DNA of 11,521 nt, taken from positions 1 through 11,521 of the forward strand of contig JALSNB010000154.1 in assembly GCA_026987225.1 (NCBI GenBank), written 5' to 3'. The notes under the pieces were generated by a model. The model saw only the letters and a list, made by a program, of their open reading frames with translations. It was not told the origin of the DNA and ran no database searches. This stretch comes from Caldisericaceae bacterium. GTDB taxonomy: Bacteria; Caldisericota; Caldisericia; Caldisericales; Caldisericaceae. The position numbers and the translations under genes were made by a program. Below are positions 1 through 6,570 of this stretch, piece by piece. Each line of letters opens with the position of its first letter. Position 1 is the first letter of the stretch.

Positions 1-1
1 G

Positions 2-1174
2 AATGAAATAAAAGAGCTCTCGAAAAAATATGGCTTAAAAGTGGATCCTACAGAAAAAGTGGCTAACCTTCCTGTAGGCATCCAGCAGAGAGTCGAAATT
101 TTAAAAATCTTGAGGAGAGGTGCAGAAATTCTTATTTTTGACGAACCTACGGCCGTTCTTACTCCCGAAGAAACGGAAGATTTGTTCAAAACATTAATGG
201 CACTTAAAAAGAGCGGGAAAACAATTTTATTTATTTCACATAAACTCAAAGAAGTAATGGCTATTTCGGATAGAATTGCCGTTTTAAGAAGAGGTAAACT
301 GCAAGGTATAGTAAAAAAAGAAGAAACGAGCGAGGAAGAACTTGCAAAAATGATGGTCGGGCGAAATGTCGTGCTTGAAATTCCCAAAGTTCCTGCAAAA
401 CCGGGTTCTGTTATCCTTTCCGTAAGAGATCTTACCGTTAAAAACCACAGGGGAATTGTAGGATTAAAAGGTGTTTCCTTTGATGTTCGCGAAGGGGAAA
501 TCGTTGCTATAGCGGGAGTTGAGGGAAACGGACAGGCCGAGCTTGTTAACGCCTTGATAGGTTTCACCCGTCCGCTTAAAGGAAAAGTTATTCTGAACGG
601 AAAAGAAATGAGAATGATTACTCCTTACGACATAAGAAGCAAAGGCATGGCATATATTCCCGAGGACAGAAAGAGAAGAGGGCTTGTCCTTCCTTTCAGG
701 GTAAAGGATAATATTATAATGGGGCAGCATACTCTGTATCCCTTTTCTAAGAACGGTGTGATGAACGATACCGAAATCGATAAATTTGCAACAAAGCAGT
801 TGGACGAGTTTGATATAAGGCCAAGAAATATATACATCAAAGCCGGTAATTTATCCGGTGGAAACCAACAGAAAGTAATTGTTGCAAGAGAACTTTCTAT
901 GAAACATAACTTCCTGCTTGCGTCTCAGCCCACGCGAGGGCTTGACATAGGAGCAATGGAATTTGTTTATAATCATCTTTTGGAAGAGAAGAAAAAAGGA
1001 GTTGCAATACTTCTGATATCTCTTGAACTTTCGGAAGTTCTCGGTCTTGCAGACAGAATTCTTGTTCTTTACGAAGGCGAGATTGTAGGCGAAACGACAC
1101 CGGAAGAAACAAACGAGCAGGAGCTTGGCCTTATGATGCTCGGATTAAAGAGGAAAGAGAGGGCAGTGCAATGA
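2..1174 (+). CDS. Nucleoside-type ABC importer, ATP-binding protein (5' truncated)
   Basis: This is the ATPase of a BMP/nucleoside-family (YufO/NupB-like) ABC importer, cytoplasmic, energising the two permeases encoded next. The frame is open to the window edge and the first half-domain's Walker A motif is missing, so the 5' end lies outside; a GTG at 41 is only an internal codon. Visible in the first domain are a signature-like LPVGIQQRVEI and Walker B ILIFDEPTAVLTPEE. The second domain has a degenerate Walker A (GVEGNGQAEL, without the usual GKT/S), a good signature (NLSGGNQQKV) and a degenerate Walker B (ASQPTRGLD, Gln in place of Glu). Such an inactive second site is common in sugar and nucleoside double-domain ATPases. 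The stop overlaps the next start as ATGA, indicating translational coupling. The substrate is inferred from the family; the binding protein is not in the window. Confidence 0.88.
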   Translation, partial: NEIKELSKKYGLKVDPTEKVANLPVGIQQRVEILKILRRGAEILIFDEPTAVLTPEETEDLFKTLMALKKSGKTILFISHKLKEVMAISDRIAVLRRGKLQGIVKKEETSEEELAKMMVGRNVVLEIPKVPAKPGSVILSVRDLTVKNHRGIVGLKGVSFDVREGEIVAIAGVEGNGQAELVNALIGFTRPLKGKVILNGKEMRMITPYDIRSKGMAYIPEDRKRRGLVLPFRVKDNIIMGQHTLYPFSKNGVMNDTEIDKFATKQLDEFDIRPRNIYIKAGNLSGGNQQKVIVARELSMKHNFLLASQPTRGLDIGAMEFVYNHLLEEKKKGVAILLISLELSEVLGLADRILVLYEGEIVGETTPEETNEQELGLMMLGLKRKERAVQ

Positions 1175-2328
1175 AAAACGTTCTGAAAGGCATTGTATTC
1201 GGCCATAGGGAAAGAAATTGGTGGCTTACTTTTGTTGTTCCGATAGTTTCTATTATTATTGCACTTCTTGTCGGAGCAATATTTATTTGGTCAACCGGTA
1301 GAAGTCCTATCCTTGCATATAAACTGATGTTCGGTGCATCGGGTTTATTTCCCGGCCCTTATTTTAAAAATCATTTTGCCGAAATGCTTCTTGCGTCGAG
1401 TATGTATATCTCGACAGGTCTTGCTTTTGCAATAGCGGCAAAAGGCGGGTTGTTCAGTATCGGTGCGGAAGGCCAGTTTCTTGTAGGCGGAATTGTTGCG
1501 GCATACTTCGGGTATGCAAAGCCGTTTGCAAATATGCCCAAGCCGATTCATCTGACGATAATTTTCATAATGGTTATGCTTGCAGGTGGTATCTGGGGTG
1601 CAATTGCGGGATGGCTTAAGGCAAAAAACGGCATACATGAAGTTATTACTACGATTATGCTTAACTGGATTGCAATTTATCTTATTGAGGATTGGCTTGT
1701 CATAGGCCCGATGAAAGCAAATGTCCAGACGGGAGTATCAGGTACGCCCTATGTCTCTGAAACTGCCAAACTTCCTATTATTCTTCACGGAACAAGGTTA
1801 AACATAAGCATAATAATAATTATTGTTGTTGCATATCTTACGTGGTTTATGCTTTACAGGACGACGTTTGGTTTTGAAATACGCGCAATGGGGTATACGT
1901 TAATTTATAATATGGAAGCTCCCAAGGCTGCCGGTGTCAAAGTGGAGCGCCGTGTAGTCCAGACAATGTTTATATCCGGAGCTGTTGCCGCTCTCGGAGG
2001 TGCATTTATCATTCTCGGTATTTTATTCCAATTTCCTCCTGTTTTTGAGGGTGGATACGGATTCGACGGTATTGCCGTCTCTCTTATAGGACAAAACGAA
2101 CCGCTCGGAGTATTCCTTGCCGGTATGTTGATAGGCGGATTGAGAACCGGTGCGACTGCAGTGCAGCTTGCCCATATTCCCAAAACATTCCCGTCCATTA
2201 TAGAAGGCCTTATTGTTGCTTTTATTGCTTTGCAGGAGCTTGTGCGTTATCTCATTCTTAAACTTGTAAATGCGAATAGAAAGAAACATCTTGAAAAACC
2301 TGCCACTGGAGGTGCCGCAAATGAATAA
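1171..2328 (+). CDS. Nucleoside-type ABC importer, permease subunit 1
   Basis: This is an integral membrane subunit of the importer, of the branched-chain amino acid/ribose permease superfamily (BPD_transp_2), YufP/NupP-like. The 385-residue protein starts with a short basic cytoplasmic tail, then a hydrophobic segment at about residues 19-40 and several more segments through to about residue 360, with a charged C-terminal tail. The motif IGAEGQFLVGG at about 97-107 is typical of this permease type. It pairs with the second permease as a heterodimer. The start overlaps the ATPase stop by 4 nt and its own stop overlaps the next start, so the three genes are translationally coupled. Family assignment is secure; nucleoside specificity is inferred from homology to BMP-type systems. 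Confidence 0.9.
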   Translation: MKNVLKGIVFGHRERNWWLTFVVPIVSIIIALLVGAIFIWSTGRSPILAYKLMFGASGLFPGPYFKNHFAEMLLASSMYISTGLAFAIAAKGGLFSIGAEGQFLVGGIVAAYFGYAKPFANMPKPIHLTIIFIMVMLAGGIWGAIAGWLKAKNGIHEVITTIMLNWIAIYLIEDWLVIGPMKANVQTGVSGTPYVSETAKLPIILHGTRLNISIIIIIVVAYLTWFMLYRTTFGFEIRAMGYTLIYNMEAPKAAGVKVERRVVQTMFISGAVAALGGAFIILGILFQFPPVFEGGYGFDGIAVSLIGQNEPLGVFLAGMLIGGLRTGATAVQLAHIPKTFPSIIEGLIVAFIALQELVRYLILKLVNANRKKHLEKPATGGAANE

Positions 2329-3274
2329 TAGTCCGAATCTTTTGAATCTTTCCATTGCGCAAACTCTTGATTTTGCAGCTCCCATACTTTTTGCCGCTCT
2401 TGGCGGCGTTATGTCCGAAAATGCGGGTGTTGTCAATATTGCTCTTGAAGGTATAATGCGTTTTTCGGCTTTCTTCGGCGTATGGGGTGCATTCGTATCT
2501 AAAAGTCCGTGGATCGGATTGCTTTGGGGCATAGCGATCGGTATTGTGCTCGGCGCCCTTCATGCTTATATTACAGTAAAATGGGCTGGGGATCAGATTG
2601 TTTCCGGAGTTGCAATAAACGTTATGTCAATGGGTATCATTACGTATCTTCTTGAATTTGTGTTCAAAACAACCGGATACTCACCGCCGGCTCCGTATTT
2701 TGGCAGTAACAATATGAGGGTTCATTTTACTTTTTTAAAGAATATACCTGTGCTCGGTGCGTTCTCGAATCTTACAATAATTGTGTGGCTTGCGCTTATT
2801 TCGACGGCTGTCGTTCATTTTGTGCTTTACCATACCGTGCTTGGCTTGAGAATCCGTTCCGTTGGAGAAAATCCGCATGCAGCCGAGACACTCGGAGTGA
2901 ACGTGTTCAAAATAAAATGGCTTGCCGTAATCTGGGGAAGCATATTTGCCGCAATGGGAGGAATGGCTTTATCTCTTGGGACACTTTCTTCTTTTACAAA
3001 TGCAATGCCTATGGGTAAAGGATTTATAGGCCTTGCTGCAATGATATTCGGTAAATGGACTCCGGTTGGGGCTCTTATTGCGTCTCTTCTTTTTGCTTCC
3101 GCGCAGATTGTGCAGCTTCTTTTGCAGAGCAGTGCATCCGGAATTGCAAAACAGATACCTCTCGGATTCTACCTTGCTTTGCCGTATCTGCTTACGATAG
3201 GTGCTTTAATAGGAGTTGTGGGGCGTGCAATACCGCCTGCTGCAGACGGCATTCCTTACAAAAAAGAGGGATAA
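2321..3274 (+). CDS. Nucleoside-type ABC importer, permease subunit 2
   Basis: This is the second membrane subunit (YufQ/NupQ-like) of the importer. An upstream in-frame ATG exists at 2270, but it lies deep inside the previous gene. The ATG at 2321 has a good ribosome binding site (TGGAGGTG at 2307-2314, 6 nt spacing) and gives a normal 317-residue protein, so it is preferred. The motif NIALEG at residues 39-44 is the counterpart of the IGAEG motif in the partner. Several hydrophobic segments follow, ending in a short charged tail. The start overlaps the end of permease 1 by 8 nt, consistent with equimolar coupled synthesis. Confidence 0.9.
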   Translation: MNNSPNLLNLSIAQTLDFAAPILFAALGGVMSENAGVVNIALEGIMRFSAFFGVWGAFVSKSPWIGLLWGIAIGIVLGALHAYITVKWAGDQIVSGVAINVMSMGIITYLLEFVFKTTGYSPPAPYFGSNNMRVHFTFLKNIPVLGAFSNLTIIVWLALISTAVVHFVLYHTVLGLRIRSVGENPHAAETLGVNVFKIKWLAVIWGSIFAAMGGMALSLGTLSSFTNAMPMGKGFIGLAAMIFGKWTPVGALIASLLFASAQIVQLLLQSSASGIAKQIPLGFYLALPYLLTIGALIGVVGRAIPPAADGIPYKKEG

Positions 3275-3277
3275 TGT

Positions 3278-3598
3278 ATGATTATCACGACTACGCCTTC
3301 GATTGAAGGAAAGAAAATTGTGCGCTATATCGGTATTGTTACCGGAGAAACGATCATGGGTGCGAACTTTTTGAAAGATCTCACTGCAAGCTTTGCCGAT
3401 TTTTTCGGTGGCAGGGCAAGCTCATACGAAAACGAACTGATAAAGGCAAAAGAAATAGCACTTAAAGAAATGCAAAAGCGTGCCGAAGCAATGGGGGCAA
3501 ATGCCATTGTAGGCGTGGATCTTGACTACGAAACCGTAGGTAAAAGCGGTAGTATGCTGATGGTAAGTGTCAGCGGAACGGCCGTTGTTATAGAATAA
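3278..3598 (+). CDS. YbjQ/UPF0145-family protein
   Basis: This is a 106-residue protein of the YbjQ (UPF0145, putative heavy-metal-binding) family, which forms small oligomers of unknown biochemical role. Features of the family are visible: an N-terminal MIITTTPSIEGKKI strand, the segment YIGIVTGETIMGANF, a helical ENELIKAKEIALKEMQKRA region, and a C-terminal GANAIVGVDLDYETVG stretch followed by a hydrophobic strand. It starts 3 nt after the second permease with a GAGGG ribosome binding site at 3266-3270, so it is the last gene of the importer operon. Why it sits with a nucleoside importer is unknown; the link may be only co-transcription. The operon ends at the terminator at 3604-3629. Confidence 0.85.
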   Translation: MIITTTPSIEGKKIVRYIGIVTGETIMGANFLKDLTASFADFFGGRASSYENELIKAKEIALKEMQKRAEAMGANAIVGVDLDYETVGKSGSMLMVSVSGTAVVIE

Positions 3599-3603
3599 AT
3601 TTT

Positions 3604-3629
3604 AAAGGCCCGCTTAAGCGGGCCTTTTT
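3604..3629 (+). terminator. Intrinsic terminator of the importer operon
   Basis: Stem GGCCCGC (3607-3613), loop TTAA and GCGGGCC (3618-3624) form a perfect hairpin, extended by AAA/TTT pairing and followed by five T. It lies 6 nt after the ybjQ-like stop. On the minus strand it sits just downstream of the perR-like stop but with a poorer U-tract, so it may work weakly in both directions between the convergent genes. Confidence 0.93.
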
Positions 3630-3631
3630 GT

Positions 3632-4051
3632 TTAATTGTTCGATTTTCTTCTGCAGTCCGGGCAGATACCGTAAACAAAAAGCGAAAATTCTTCCACTTT
3701 CCATCCTTCTTTTTGAGCTGTTTGAATTACTTTCTTATAATCTTCGAATTTGGCATCTTTCACTTTTCCGCAGTGAATACAAATGAAATGAATATGTGGT
3801 GCGGTATTTCCGTCGAAGTGCATCTCCTTTCCTATTTTGAACTCTTTTATTAGCCCTATTTCCACGAATTTGTTCAATACGTTATAAACCGTGGCAAAGC
3901 TAATATCCGGAAGTTTTTTTTGCACTTCTTTAAATACAACTTCAGCCGTCGGATGAATCGGGTGTGTTACTATAAAATTATAAATTTCTTTACGCGGTTT
4001 TGTAACTTTTAAATGTTTCTCCTTAAAAATTTTTGTTATATCTTCCATCAC
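3632..4051 (-). CDS. perR: PerR-type Fur-family metalloregulator
   Basis: This is a 139-residue Fur-superfamily repressor: an N-terminal winged helix (residues about 1-80, recognition region DISFATVYNVLNKF) and a C-terminal dimerisation domain. The regulatory metal ligands of PerR all appear present: His33 (in HPTAE), Asp80, His86, His88 and Asp99. Asp rather than Glu at the last position is the PerR-like state and favours metal-catalysed histidine oxidation by peroxide. Cys91, Cys94, Cys130 and Cys133 form the structural zinc site. The frame begins at a GTG overlapping the previous stop; an ATG one codon later (4048) is an equally possible start in a TGATG arrangement. It is co-transcribed with the ODP-like gene, and PerR-like boxes at 5132-5146 and 9295-9309 are its probable targets. 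Fur or Zur function cannot be excluded by sequence alone. Confidence 0.88.
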   Translation of the reverse strand: MMEDITKIFKEKHLKVTKPRKEIYNFIVTHPIHPTAEVVFKEVQKKLPDISFATVYNVLNKFVEIGLIKEFKIGKEMHFDGNTAPHIHFICIHCGKVKDAKFEDYKKVIQTAQKEGWKVEEFSLFVYGICPDCRRKSNN

Positions 4052-5082
4052 ATGTATATTATCTCCTTTACCAAACCGGGCACTTTGCCTTTCAGCTTGG
4101 TTGAATTATCCATAATATAGTTTACAAGCGGCACTTTCATTACCGCAATTGCAAGCGAGTTTTCATTTTTTACGTTCTCTATGAACTTTTTAAGCAGATC
4201 GTAAGTGAGTTGCGTACCTTCCGGCACCGTTTCTTTCAGAATTTCTTCGGCTCTTTCTTTTCCGATCACGGTTTCGGAACGCTCTTTCACAATCTTAAAT
4301 ATATCGCTCAGGATATTCACCGGGATTTCATCCATAACTTCCATTTTCAGTACGTTGATTTCCGCATTTTCAAGGAACATACCGGCGTCCATCGTTTCAA
4401 GCGCGTGATACATCGTTTCTATAAGATCCTTTTTGATTACCGAACCGTGCTGGGGTGCAATGGTGTTTACGTCTAATTCTCTGAATTTTTTAACAGAGAA
4501 GTTTACAATTTCTTTTGACGGTGCGTAAAGTTCGTTAAATGACTTCATTGCTTCCACATAGTTGTGATCGGCGAAAAGTGCCCAATCTTTCTGGAATGCA
4601 CCGAATATATCCGATGTAAACAGCACTTTGCTGTTAGGTTCATACGTTACGAATGCACCCGGTGAATGGAAGTATGGCGTAAATACGAACTTTAGTTTTT
4701 TTCCGTTGTCGTATGTAAGTTCGAAGTTATGTTCGTCGATATTGTAAAGATCGAGGTTTTTATCGTAAAACAGAAGAAGCGCCGACACCCTGCTGTGCGC
4801 AATGGTTTTGAATTTAAAACCGTTCTGTTTAAAAGGCACTATTCCGGAGCAAACATCCGGATCCTGGTGTGATGCTATTACATACTTAACCTGTTCTTTC
4901 GGGACGAGCGAAAGCACCTTTTTGCTTACAATGTCGAACTGCGGGATTGAGCCCGGATCAATAAGCACAGACTCGTTTTCTCCCTTGATGAGGTACGAGT
5001 TTGTTCTGAAAAACGCTTCTTTCTCACTTACGCCAACCCAATAAATATTTTCCGCAATTTCTATCGCTTTATCGTAATCCAT
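4048..5082 (-). CDS. ODP-like di-iron metallo-beta-lactamase-fold protein, no flavodoxin domain
   Basis: This is a cytoplasmic MBL-fold protein related to the di-iron domain of flavodiiron proteins but lacking flavodoxin. From the ATG at 5082 (344 residues), metal-ligand positions are His72, Asp74, Asp76, Val77, His139, Asp158 and His212 (SHQDPDVCSG, FHSPGA, TSDIFG, PQHGS). Against the canonical H-x-E-x-D-H motif, Glu is replaced by Asp and the second His by Val. This resembles the oxygen-binding ODP sensor proteins more than true O2 reductases. Residues from about 240 to the end form a mainly helical domain I do not recognise. A TTG at 5091 gives three more residues, but its spacing to the AAAGGAGG is only about 2 nt; the ATG, 11 nt away, is preferred. 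It overlaps the perR-like gene, suggesting a joint redox or O2 sensing role. The sensing role is inferred. Confidence 0.8.
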   Translation of the reverse strand: MDYDKAIEIAENIYWVGVSEKEAFFRTNSYLIKGENESVLIDPGSIPQFDIVSKKVLSLVPKEQVKYVIASHQDPDVCSGIVPFKQNGFKFKTIAHSRVSALLLFYDKNLDLYNIDEHNFELTYDNGKKLKFVFTPYFHSPGAFVTYEPNSKVLFTSDIFGAFQKDWALFADHNYVEAMKSFNELYAPSKEIVNFSVKKFRELDVNTIAPQHGSVIKKDLIETMYHALETMDAGMFLENAEINVLKMEVMDEIPVNILSDIFKIVKERSETVIGKERAEEILKETVPEGTQLTYDLLKKFIENVKNENSLAIAVMKVPLVNYIMDNSTKLKGKVPGLVKEIIYM

Positions 5083-5130
5083 ATTCTTCAAAGCCTCCTT
5101 TGTATCGTTTTATAAAAACATATTTCTTAA

Positions 5131-5158
5131 ATTATAATCGGTTTAAAAATAAATGCAA
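5131..5158 (-). promoter_or_regulatory. Promoter of the ODP-like/perR operon
   Basis: On the minus strand a consensus -10 TATAAT (5136-5131) lies 16 nt after TTGCAT (5158-5153), a weak -35 with a TTG start. It overlaps the candidate PerR box. The predicted start is near 5124, giving a leader of about 40 nt. Confidence 0.5.
5132..5146 (-). promoter_or_regulatory. Candidate PerR box upstream of the ODP-like/perR operon
   Basis: The sequence TTATAATCGGTTTAA matches the B. subtilis PerR consensus TTATAATNATTATAA at 11 of 14 defined positions. The surrounding 14 bases CTTAAATTATAATC (5126-5139) are identical to those over the ferritin promoter (9289-9302). It overlaps the likely -10 element of this operon, so it would allow autoregulation. 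Confidence 0.6.
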
Positions 5159-5184
5159 ACGCTGTTAGTTATCGGTTAAGTGTA

Positions 5185-5213
5185 TTTTTTAAAATGGTAA
5201 TTTTTACTATAAT
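5185..5213 (+). promoter_or_regulatory. Possible promoter of the V4R/Roadblock operon
   Basis: A TATAAT at 5208-5213 is a perfect -10, but the region 17 nt upstream is only a T-run, so no good -35 is seen. The bases from 5207 also resemble the left half of a PerR box. If this promoter is used, the V4R mRNA has a leader of about 155 nt. Confidence 0.35.
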
Positions 5214-5266
5214 TATTTGCTGAAATAGGTTTTACCTGCATTTTTTATCTTTTAAGGAGGAAGAGG

Positions 5267-5290
5267 GTGGTAAAAATGCAAGTTATATGA
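5267..5290 (+). CDS. Possible 7-codon upstream ORF in the V4R leader
   Basis: A strong ribosome binding site AAGGAGG (5254-5260) precedes a GTG by 6 nt. The frame reads MVKMQVI and then stops, and the stop overlaps the ATG of a second small frame. The good binding site with no long ORF behind it is the only evidence; it could be a leader peptide or a degenerate remnant. It lies inside the leader of the V4R gene. Confidence 0.25.
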   Translation: MVKMQVI

Positions 5291-5457
5291 GCGAAGATGG
5301 AAGTACCCAAAAGAATGCGGTTTGTTGGGTTTTCGGATCTTTTAAAAAACTAATAAGAGGAGGCAAATTTTATTATGGAGGAGCGAATGAGAAAAATTAC
5401 AAAAGAAGTTGCGGAAAAAATTGCAGAACTTGCCGGCAGGCCCGTACTTACCGATGA
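5287..5457 (+). CDS. Possible small ORF (56 aa) overlapping the V4R start
   Basis: This frame starts at an ATG overlapping the stop of the 7-codon ORF (ATGA-type coupling) and reads 56 codons, running through the V4R ribosome binding site and into the V4R gene in the +1 frame. The protein begins MSEDGSTQKNAVCWVFGSF and is rich in Lys, Arg and Gly with four Cys in total. I do not recognise it. The part overlapping V4R is probably just a shadow; the upstream 88 nt could be a genuine coupled leader. Low confidence. Confidence 0.15.
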   Translation: MSEDGSTQKNAVCWVFGSFKKLIRGGKFYYGGANEKNYKRSCGKNCRTCRQARTYR

Positions 5458-5923
5458 TAACGGAGACATCGTGCTTAAGGGGCATAGATTCGTTATGATG
5501 GGTGTAAAGTACTTTCCTTACGGTTTGGGTGGTGCGGATTCGTTAAGGCCTGTTTTGTATCAGCTTGGTGAGAGGATTGGCGAGGAATTTTACAAGAGGT
5601 ATGCCGATCTTGCGGGCGACAAAAGCATGGCGCTTGAAATGGTCTTCGGTATGGCTGTTTATCAGGGGTTCGGAACGTTTGAAATCATGGACGAGCAAAA
5701 AGATAAAATTGTTATTCGTTTCCACAACAGTTTTGAGGTTGCAAGCTATAAGGCCAATACGGATAAGGAAAGCGATACTCCTGTATGCCATCTTACCCGT
5801 GGAATTTTGGGTGGTATTTATTCAACCTATTTTGGCAAACGTATTTCCGTGAAGGAAACGTCTTGTGCCGCAATGGGCAAACAAGATTTTTGCGAGTTTG
5901 AAGTGGAGGTTCCAAAGGAGTAA
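5375..5923 (+). CDS. V4R-domain protein
   Basis: This is a 182-residue protein of the V4R (4-vinyl reductase) family, a predicted small-molecule-binding domain found in sensors, bacteriochlorophyll reductase subunits and archaeal regulators. The C-terminal signature is clear: CHLTRGILGGIYSTYFG (about 138-154), then VKETSCAAMGKQDFCEFEV with Cys164 and Cys172, the conserved cysteines of V4R. The N-terminal half has a helical ligand-binding region (VLYQLGERIGEEFYKRYADL). The start at 5375 has AAGAGGAGG 11 nt upstream; a second ATG at 5387, just behind GGAGGAG, is possible. It is followed 3 nt later by a Roadblock protein, and such V4R-Roadblock pairs recur in bacteria and archaea, suggesting a small-molecule or redox-responsive signalling unit. 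The ligand is unknown. Confidence 0.85.
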   Translation: MEERMRKITKEVAEKIAELAGRPVLTDDNGDIVLKGHRFVMMGVKYFPYGLGGADSLRPVLYQLGERIGEEFYKRYADLAGDKSMALEMVFGMAVYQGFGTFEIMDEQKDKIVIRFHNSFEVASYKANTDKESDTPVCHLTRGILGGIYSTYFGKRISVKETSCAAMGKQDFCEFEVEVPKE

Positions 5924-5926
5924 AAG

Positions 5927-6295
5927 ATGACAACAAAAGAAGAGAGAATATTGGATGTTTTAAAATCAATGAAGGCCGAGTCTCAGGATATTGAGGCGTT
6001 AAGTGTTGTTAGCCTTGACGGTTTGCCAGTTGCAAGTTATCTGCCAAACGGTGCTGACGAGGACAGGGTTGCGGCGCTTTCGGCAACTATTCTTTCTCTT
6101 GGTGAAAGAGCGGCCGATGAACTTAAAAAGGGTTCTCTCGAGCAAACATTTGTAAAAGGTAATGACGGATACGTGATTGTTCCATCCGTTAAAAACATTG
6201 CGGCACTTATGGTTGTGACGAACAAAAATGCAAAACTCGGGATGATTTTGCTCACACTAAAGAAAGGAATGGAACAAATTAAAGAAATCATTTAA
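5927..6295 (+). CDS. Roadblock/LC7-domain protein
   Basis: This 122-residue protein has the Roadblock/LC7 fold (MglB-like), which forms dimers that bind or regulate small Ras-like GTPases. The pattern is typical: N-terminal helix, strand EALSVVSLDGLPVASYLP, a central helix DRVAALSATILSLGERAADEL, then strands QTFVKGNDGYVIVPSV and IAALMVVTNKNAKLGMI, and a closing helix. The ATG has AAAGGAG at 5914-5920 and lies 3 nt after the V4R stop, so the two genes form an operon. No GTPase gene is in the window, so any partner GTPase must be elsewhere; the Roadblock may instead act with V4R. The operon ends at the terminator at 6309-6339. Confidence 0.88.
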   Translation: MTTKEERILDVLKSMKAESQDIEALSVVSLDGLPVASYLPNGADEDRVAALSATILSLGERAADELKKGSLEQTFVKGNDGYVIVPSVKNIAALMVVTNKNAKLGMILLTLKKGMEQIKEII

Positions 6296-6308
6296 AAGTG
6301 GTGCAGAC

Positions 6309-6339
6309 AAAAAAGAGGGGCCTTGTGCCCCTCTTTTTT
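6309..6339. terminator. Bidirectional terminator between Roadblock and winged-helix genes
   Basis: A run of six A, GAGGGGC, a 5-nt loop and GCCCCTC followed by six T make a long symmetric hairpin. It has a U-tract in both directions, so it can stop the V4R/Roadblock operon on the plus strand and the antioxidant operon on the minus strand. It overlaps the last bases (stop codon) of the winged-helix gene. Confidence 0.9.
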
Positions 6340-6568
6340 AAATCTTCTTTGCCGCTTCTATACCGTCTTCCGTAATTTTAAATTTTCCGTCCGCTTCGGC
6401 TGCGGCACCTTTTTCCTTTAACTCCCTTAACTTTCTTGCAATAACAGGTGTGTCGAGCCCTGTTTTTTCGGCTAATTCCGCTTTTGTCGCTTCTTTTAGC
6501 TCGCTCAGTGCTTTAAGCACCTTTTTTGCCGCTTCGGAAAGATTTTTATCGGGTTCGAGGCAGGGCAT
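6338..6568 (-). CDS. Small winged-helix DNA-binding protein
   Basis: This 76-residue protein looks like a stand-alone winged-helix domain of MarR/ArsR-like type. Helices span about residues 11-24 (EAAKKVLKALSELK), 28-36 and the recognition region DTPVIARKLRELKEKG (39-54), followed by a short wing (AAAEADGKFKITEDG) and a C-terminal helix. There is one Cys, at position 3. A GGGG binding site 7 nt upstream supports the ATG. It begins 2 nt after the peroxiredoxin stop and is the last gene of the antioxidant operon, so it may be a redox-linked regulator of that or another promoter. That role is inferred from position only; I do not recognise a specific family. Confidence 0.7.
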   Translation of the reverse strand: MPCLEPDKNLSEAAKKVLKALSELKEATKAELAEKTGLDTPVIARKLRELKEKGAAAEADGKFKITEDGIEAAKKI

Positions 6569-6570
6569 TG

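Noticed and set aside
2270..2320. Upstream ATG extending the second permease
   Set aside because: It lies inside the first permease, and the ATG at 2321 has a proper ribosome binding site and gives the family's normal N-terminus.
2023..2532. Minus-strand ORF of 169 codons across the permease junction
   Set aside because: It is antisense to two well-supported overlapping permease genes and has no recognisable domain.
5300..5365. preQ1-like riboswitch, suggested by AAAAAACTAA after a small hairpin
   Set aside because: The hairpin loop lacks the preQ1 core bases, the pseudoknot pairing is not evident, and the downstream V4R gene has no queuosine link.
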